Under the pieces are notes generated by a model. That model searched no databases, had not been told where the DNA came from, and was given only the letters and a program-made list of their open reading frames with translations. A stretch of DNA of 64,000 nucleotides from assembly GCF_033343995.1 (NCBI RefSeq), contig NZ_CP137573.1, forward strand, positions 7,597,001 through 7,661,000, written 5' to 3'. Position 1 is the stretch's first letter; each line of letters begins with the position of its first letter. The translations under genes and the position numbers were made by a program. Positions 60,863 through 64,000 of the stretch are shown piece after piece. The stretch comes from Streptomyces sp. HUAS YS2. Lineage in GTDB: Bacteria > Actinomycetota > Actinomycetes > Streptomycetales > Streptomycetaceae.

Positions 60863-61324
60863 TCAGGGATATCTACGAGCGAGGGAGGCCGCGTTCACCG
60901 CGTAGGTCGGCTCTGTGAGCCGTCTGGACTCGATGAAGGGTTGCAGCCGGCCCAGCACCACCGGAACGCTCGGGAAAAGTGCGACGACGTCGTCCAACTC
61001 CACCAGTCCACGGCTGACGAGGAACGCAATCAGTTCGAGCTTCTGCAGCAGATCCTCGACGACCTCGCGATCCTCGGGCGTCAGCGAGGCTGCGTTCACC
61101 TCGCCAAGTCGCAGACGGCGCCGTACCTTTCTGAGGGGAGGCGCCTGGAACTCCTGGTGGATGGCGATCAGTGACTGAAGCGCTCTGGTGTGCTTGGACT
61201 CCTTGATCTGCTCCCGCGCGTATACGCATGCGACGATCACCACAACCGCGCTCAGCGCGCCGCTCACCCCTTGCACGGCGTCCCACACAGCAACATCCCC
61301 ACCCCGGGCGGGGACGTCCGGCAT
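60863..61324 (-). CDS. Small membrane-anchored hypothetical protein
   Basis: A 153-residue protein. One membrane helix near the N-terminus (VSGALSAVVVIVACVYA, about 20-36) is followed by a cytoplasmic helical domain (HTRALQSLIAIHQEFQAPPLRKVRRRLRLGEV, then VVEDLLQKLELIAFLVSRGLVELDDVVALF). The layout resembles membrane-linked regulatory subunits of the DUF4760 type, but the match is weak. GGGAGG precedes the ATG. It is co-directional with the dehydratase gene. Confidence 0.65.
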   Translation of the reverse strand: MPDVPARGGDVAVWDAVQGVSGALSAVVVIVACVYAREQIKESKHTRALQSLIAIHQEFQAPPLRKVRRRLRLGEVNAASLTPEDREVVEDLLQKLELIAFLVSRGLVELDDVVALFPSVPVVLGRLQPFIESRRLTEPTYAVNAASLARRYP

Positions 61325-61427
61325 CCCCGCGTACCTCCCGACACCCTACTTTCCGAGCCCTGCCCACCCGGTGCCCTACGTCCGCGGTGACCAGGAATTG
61401 GGTCCGAGACCCACTCCTGCTCACCGG

Positions 61428-62147
61428 CTAGGAACGGTGTCGTACGGCCTCGGTGAGGCGGTCGGCCGCGTCGATGGCGACCTTCGCGAGCCGGGCGCCA
61501 GGGTGGCGGGTGAGGCGTTGGATCGGGCCGGTGACGGTGATGGCGGCCACGACACGATGGGCCGGGTCGCGCACCGGCGCCGAGACGGAGGCCATGCCGG
61601 GTTCGCGCTCACCGATCGACTGGGCCCAGCCTCGGCGCCGTACGCCGCTCAACGCGGTGGCGGTGAAGCGAGCCCCCTGCAGACCGTGGTGGTAGCGCTC
61701 GGGCTCCTCCCAGGCCAGCAGGACCTGGGCGGCGGAGCCGACCTTCATGGGGAGTGCGGAGCCGACGGGTACGACGTCGCGCAGGCCGGTGGTCCGCTCG
61801 GCGGCGGCGACGCAGACGCGCATCTCCCCCTGTCGGCGGTAGAGCTGCGCGCTCTCGCCTGTGGTGTCGCGCAGGGCGCTGAGGACCGGGCCGGCCGCGG
61901 CCAGCAGGCAGTCCTCTCCCGCGACGGCCGAGAGCTCGGCCAGTCGGGGGCCGAGGACGAAGCGTCCCTGCAGGTCCCTGCCGACCAGGCGATGGCGTTC
62001 GAGAGCGGTGGCGAGCCGGTGGGCCGTGGGCCGAGCCAGGCCGGTGGCGGCGACGAGCCCCGCCAGAGTGGCCGGCCCCGAGGCCAGCGCACCGAGGATC
62101 ACCGCGGTCTTGTCGAGGACACCGACATCGCTGGAAATATCCGACAT
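61428..62147 (-). CDS. IclR family regulator, NdgR-like
   Basis: A 239-residue regulator. The N-terminal winged helix GVLDKTAVILGALASGPATLAGLVAATGLARPTAHRLATALERHRLVGRD and the effector domain (LYRRQGEMRVCVAAAERTTGLRDVVPVGS, GWAQSIGEREPGMASVSAPV) closely resemble NdgR, the amino-acid-responsive regulator of leuCD in Streptomyces. Here no leuC or leuD is divergent; 678 bp of non-coding DNA lie upstream instead, so this is most likely a paralogue. ATG at 62147 chosen; no good ribosome site is visible. Confidence 0.88.
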   Translation of the reverse strand: MSDISSDVGVLDKTAVILGALASGPATLAGLVAATGLARPTAHRLATALERHRLVGRDLQGRFVLGPRLAELSAVAGEDCLLAAAGPVLSALRDTTGESAQLYRRQGEMRVCVAAAERTTGLRDVVPVGSALPMKVGSAAQVLLAWEEPERYHHGLQGARFTATALSGVRRRGWAQSIGEREPGMASVSAPVRDPAHRVVAAITVTGPIQRLTRHPGARLAKVAIDAADRLTEAVRHRS

Positions 62148-62270
62148 GTTCACGAAAGGGGGTACTCCAGTCTCGGCCCGCGACGTCATGAATCGCGGGG
62201 AAGCTCGCCCAGGCGAGGGCAGGGACGGTCAGCGAGGAAGGGCCGAAGTGGTCGGCCGCTATGCCGCGGT

Positions 62271-62320
62271 GATCGCGAGACGGGCACAGATGGCGACGCG
62301 CGTACGGATCGCGAGACGGG
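62271..62320. repeat. 14-bp direct repeat upstream of NdgR-like gene
   Basis: GATCGCGAGACGGG occurs at 62271-62284 and 62307-62320, 36 bp apart (about three and a half helical turns), 124-173 bp upstream of the regulator start. It may be a regulator-binding pair. Confidence 0.5.
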
Positions 62321-62399
62321 TACGCGGAACACGAAGGCCCGGAGCCGAGAGACCTTGGGCAAGGGGCAGCACAGAGAGCACCGTGTCTCCTCATCTTTT

Positions 62400-62420
62400 C
62401 CCGCGCCACGTTGGCGCGGG
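62400..62420 (-). promoter_or_regulatory. Perfect hairpin upstream of NdgR-like gene
   Basis: CCCGCGCCA and TGGCGCGGG form a 9-bp stem around a 3-base loop. No U tract follows on either strand, so a role as regulator site or mRNA structure is as likely as a terminator. Confidence 0.4.
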
Positions 62421-62825
62421 CCGGAGTTGGCACTGATCCCGACGGCGCGGCGCGAACATTGAGCGCCGAGTCGACCGGGGAGTTGCCGGGGCTTCGTAGG
62501 GCCGGTCCCTCCACCCCTCTGGATGATTCGCGAGGAACGATACAAGACTCCCGGCGCTGCCTGCCAACGGGTTCCCGGCAACGCAATCGGCAGGTCGGGC
62601 CGACCACGACGCTGACGCCGTATCGCGTGTAGCCGCTGACCTCCAGGCCCGATCCCAGGCCGGAAGTGCGTGCCACGTCGCCCGTCTTGCGGACGCTCGG
62701 CGCAGGTCGCGCGCTGGGCGCTCCGCCAAGCGATTACCATCCCTCCGGGATGATCTGGTCCAAACCGCCACAAACTCCGGACACAGTCTCCGGCCGACGC
62801 GCGACAACGACGAGGAGCAGACCAC

Positions 62826-63515
62826 GTGAGCCGACCGCACGCTCGCCCACACCCCGGGACAACGCCGGGCGAGACGCCGCTCGGGGAGCCCCGCTGGCCG
62901 ATGGCCACGGCCGTGCTGGCCGCCATGGCGCTGACGCTGCTGCTCCCCGACGACCTGCGGCTGGCGCCCGCTTGGGTGCTGCCCTCCGTGGAGGGGCTGC
63001 TCCTGCTCACGTTGATCGCGGGCGACCCGGGCCGGATCGACCGCCGCTCCGTCGCGCTTCGTGCCGTGTCGATCGCGCTGGTCTGCGTTCTCGCTCTCGG
63101 TGCCGTCTGGTCGACTGTCCAGCTGATCGACGACATCCTGCACAACGGGAAGGAGACGGCATCCGCCACCAGTCTGCTCCAGACCGGAGCCAACGTCTGG
63201 GTCGGAACCGTCCTCGCCTTCTCCTTGCTGTACTTCGACCTCGACGGCGGTGGTCCCGCGGCCCGTGTTCAGCGGATGCCCGCCCACCCGGCCCTCGCCT
63301 TCCCGCAGCAGCTCAGCCCTGAACTCGCCCCCGCCGATTGGCGACCTCGGTACGTCGACTACCTCTATCTCGCGCTGACCAACGCCACCGCCTTCAGCCC
63401 CACGGACGTGATGCCGCTGGCACCCTGGGCCAAGATCACCATGGCGGTCCAGTCCCTCGTTTCTCTACTCATCCTGGGCCTGGTCGTCGCGCGGGCCGTC
63501 AATGTCCTTACTTGA
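62826..63515 (+). CDS. DUF1345-like membrane protein
   Basis: A 229-residue protein with five or so membrane helices (AVLAAMALTLLLPDDL, GLLLLTLIAG, AVSIALVCVLALGAVWSTV, GTVLAFSLLYFDL and VQSLVSLLILGLVVARAV). The end YVDYLYLALTNATAFSPTDVMPLAPWAKITM resembles the pore-like region of potassium-channel-related DUF1345 proteins. The GTG start has GAGGAG upstream. Function is unknown. It overlaps the convergent MFS gene by eight bases at the stops. Confidence 0.78.
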   Translation: MSRPHARPHPGTTPGETPLGEPRWPMATAVLAAMALTLLLPDDLRLAPAWVLPSVEGLLLLTLIAGDPGRIDRRSVALRAVSIALVCVLALGAVWSTVQLIDDILHNGKETASATSLLQTGANVWVGTVLAFSLLYFDLDGGGPAARVQRMPAHPALAFPQQLSPELAPADWRPRYVDYLYLALTNATAFSPTDVMPLAPWAKITMAVQSLVSLLILGLVVARAVNVLT

Positions 63516-64000
63516 GACGGACGGCACGCTCCTCAACCGGATCCGCCGGGGCGGCGGCGGCACGCAGCGCAGCCTCCACCCGGCGGTTGCTGGTCATCGT
63601 CGCGGTGACGGTGGTCATGGTGAGGAGGAGGCCGGCGGCGGCGTAGAGCGGGGTGCGGACGTCGAAGGTCGTGGCCAGCCAGCCGCCGAGGAAGGCGCCG
63701 AACGGGGCGGCGCACATGGCGAGCATGCGGGAGGTGGAGGCGACCCGGCCCATCAGGTGGGCGGGGACGATCGACTGTCGCAGGGAGGGGGCGAGCACCA
63801 TCGTGGCGCCCATGCCCGCGCCGCAGACGGCGAGCGCGAGGCCGGCGACGTACGGGTTCGGGGCGGCGGCGAGGCCCAGGACGGCAAGTCCCTCGACCGC
63901 GGCCGTGCAGGTCAGCGCGGTGCCGGTGCCGAGTCGGCGGCCGAGGAAGGAGGCGATGCCCGCGCCGAGCAGACCGCCGGTGGCCTCCGCCGTGAGGAGC
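63508..64000 (-). CDS. MFS transporter, C-terminal part (5' end outside window)
   Basis: The last 163 residues of a major facilitator superfamily exporter of the MFS_3 (enterobactin-exporter-like) type; the gene continues past the window edge. The visible part holds about five membrane helices, including GLLGAGIASFLGRRLG, YVAGLALAVCGAGMGATMVLAPSLRQSIVPAHLMGRVASTSRM with the conserved Gly-Arg loop, and FGAFLGGWLATTF. It would export a small hydrophobic compound with protons. The substrate is unknown. Confidence 0.85.
   Translation of the reverse strand, partial: LLTAEATGGLLGAGIASFLGRRLGTGTALTCTAAVEGLAVLGLAAAPNPYVAGLALAVCGAGMGATMVLAPSLRQSIVPAHLMGRVASTSRMLAMCAAPFGAFLGGWLATTFDVRTPLYAAAGLLLTMTTVTATMTSNRRVEAALRAAAAPADPVEERAVRLK

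Larger units (their letters stand above)
62148..62825. other. Long intergenic region
   Basis: No supported gene in 678 bp. It holds a 14-bp direct repeat GATCGCGAGACGGG (62271-62284 and 62307-62320), a 9-bp hairpin at 62400-62420 and the promoter of the membrane-protein gene. A frame on the minus strand starting at about 62382 behind GAGGAG is open through the region, but it looks like a by-product of base composition. Confidence 0.6.

Noticed and set aside
62400..62420. Hairpin as terminator of an upstream gene
   Set aside because: No gene ends on either side close by and no U tract follows; kept only as a structure of unknown role.
62186..63193. Minus-strand frames upstream of the NdgR-like gene, including one behind GAGGAG near 62382
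   Set aside because: Translations are rich in Arg, Ser and Pro without any motif and run into antisense of the membrane-protein gene; too weak to call as gene.

Overview
The window is a stretch of actinobacterial chromosome, almost certainly from Streptomyces. It is very G+C rich with strong third-position G/C bias. Starts are often GTG or TTG, GGAG-type ribosome sites are clear, and several genes have leaderless promoters (TANNNT six or seven bases before ATG). The protein families also fit: tandem SpoIIE phosphatases, STAS proteins, Tat-exported enzymes, an M4 neutral protease, cholesterol oxidase and many small regulators. About 67 genes are annotated. I see no rRNA, tRNA, CRISPR array, IS element or prophage. 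The gene content looks like accessory, chromosome-arm material rather than a core housekeeping block.

Region by region. 1-13 kb: an alpha/beta hydrolase end, a flavin monooxygenase, nadE, small acetyltransferases, a membrane protein, a tyrosine phosphatase/VanX-like dipeptidase pair, MarR, RDD, an R2K ATP-grasp protein with a small glutaredoxin, and a PEP-mutase-family enzyme coupled to an unusually short P450-like protein. 13-17.5 kb: a XylFGH-type sugar ABC operon and a secreted endonuclease I. 17.7-23.3 kb: a coupled pair of surface proteins (one vWA), a MerR regulator with a dyad operator, a GNAT-NTF2 fusion and an S1/zinc-ribbon protein. 23.4-31 kb: secreted neutral protease, a stand-alone YidD, an SRPBCC protein, a coupled reductase/AhpD pair and a Tat-exported cholesterol oxidase. 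31-38 kb: two translationally coupled PAS/GAF/SpoIIE phosphatases, a HEAT protein, a STAS protein and an ArsR operon with a perfect palindromic operator. 38-46.6 kb: an NB-ARC-like ATPase, lipoproteins, a ProC-like reductase, a WYL regulator divergent from a VOC protein across a perfect inverted repeat, a complete P450 and a leucine-rich-repeat protein. 46.7-53.5 kb: a large secreted alpha/beta hydrolase with Calx-beta-like modules, then a GntR regulator followed by two Tat-exported amidohydrolases, with two mirrored TGGTATAC boxes in between. 53.6-64 kb: HxlR/quinone oxidoreductase divergon, a PP2C-like phosphatase, a HEAT-repeat gene broken by a 7-bp duplication, PLP dehydratase, an NdgR-like IclR regulator without leuCD, and the end of an MFS exporter.

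The best candidates for something new are the GntR-controlled pair of exported amidohydrolases, the vWA surface pair, the reduced P450/PEP-mutase couple, and the HEAT gene whose frame is restored exactly by removing one copy of a 7-bp repeat. All family assignments come from reading motifs; no database search was run.
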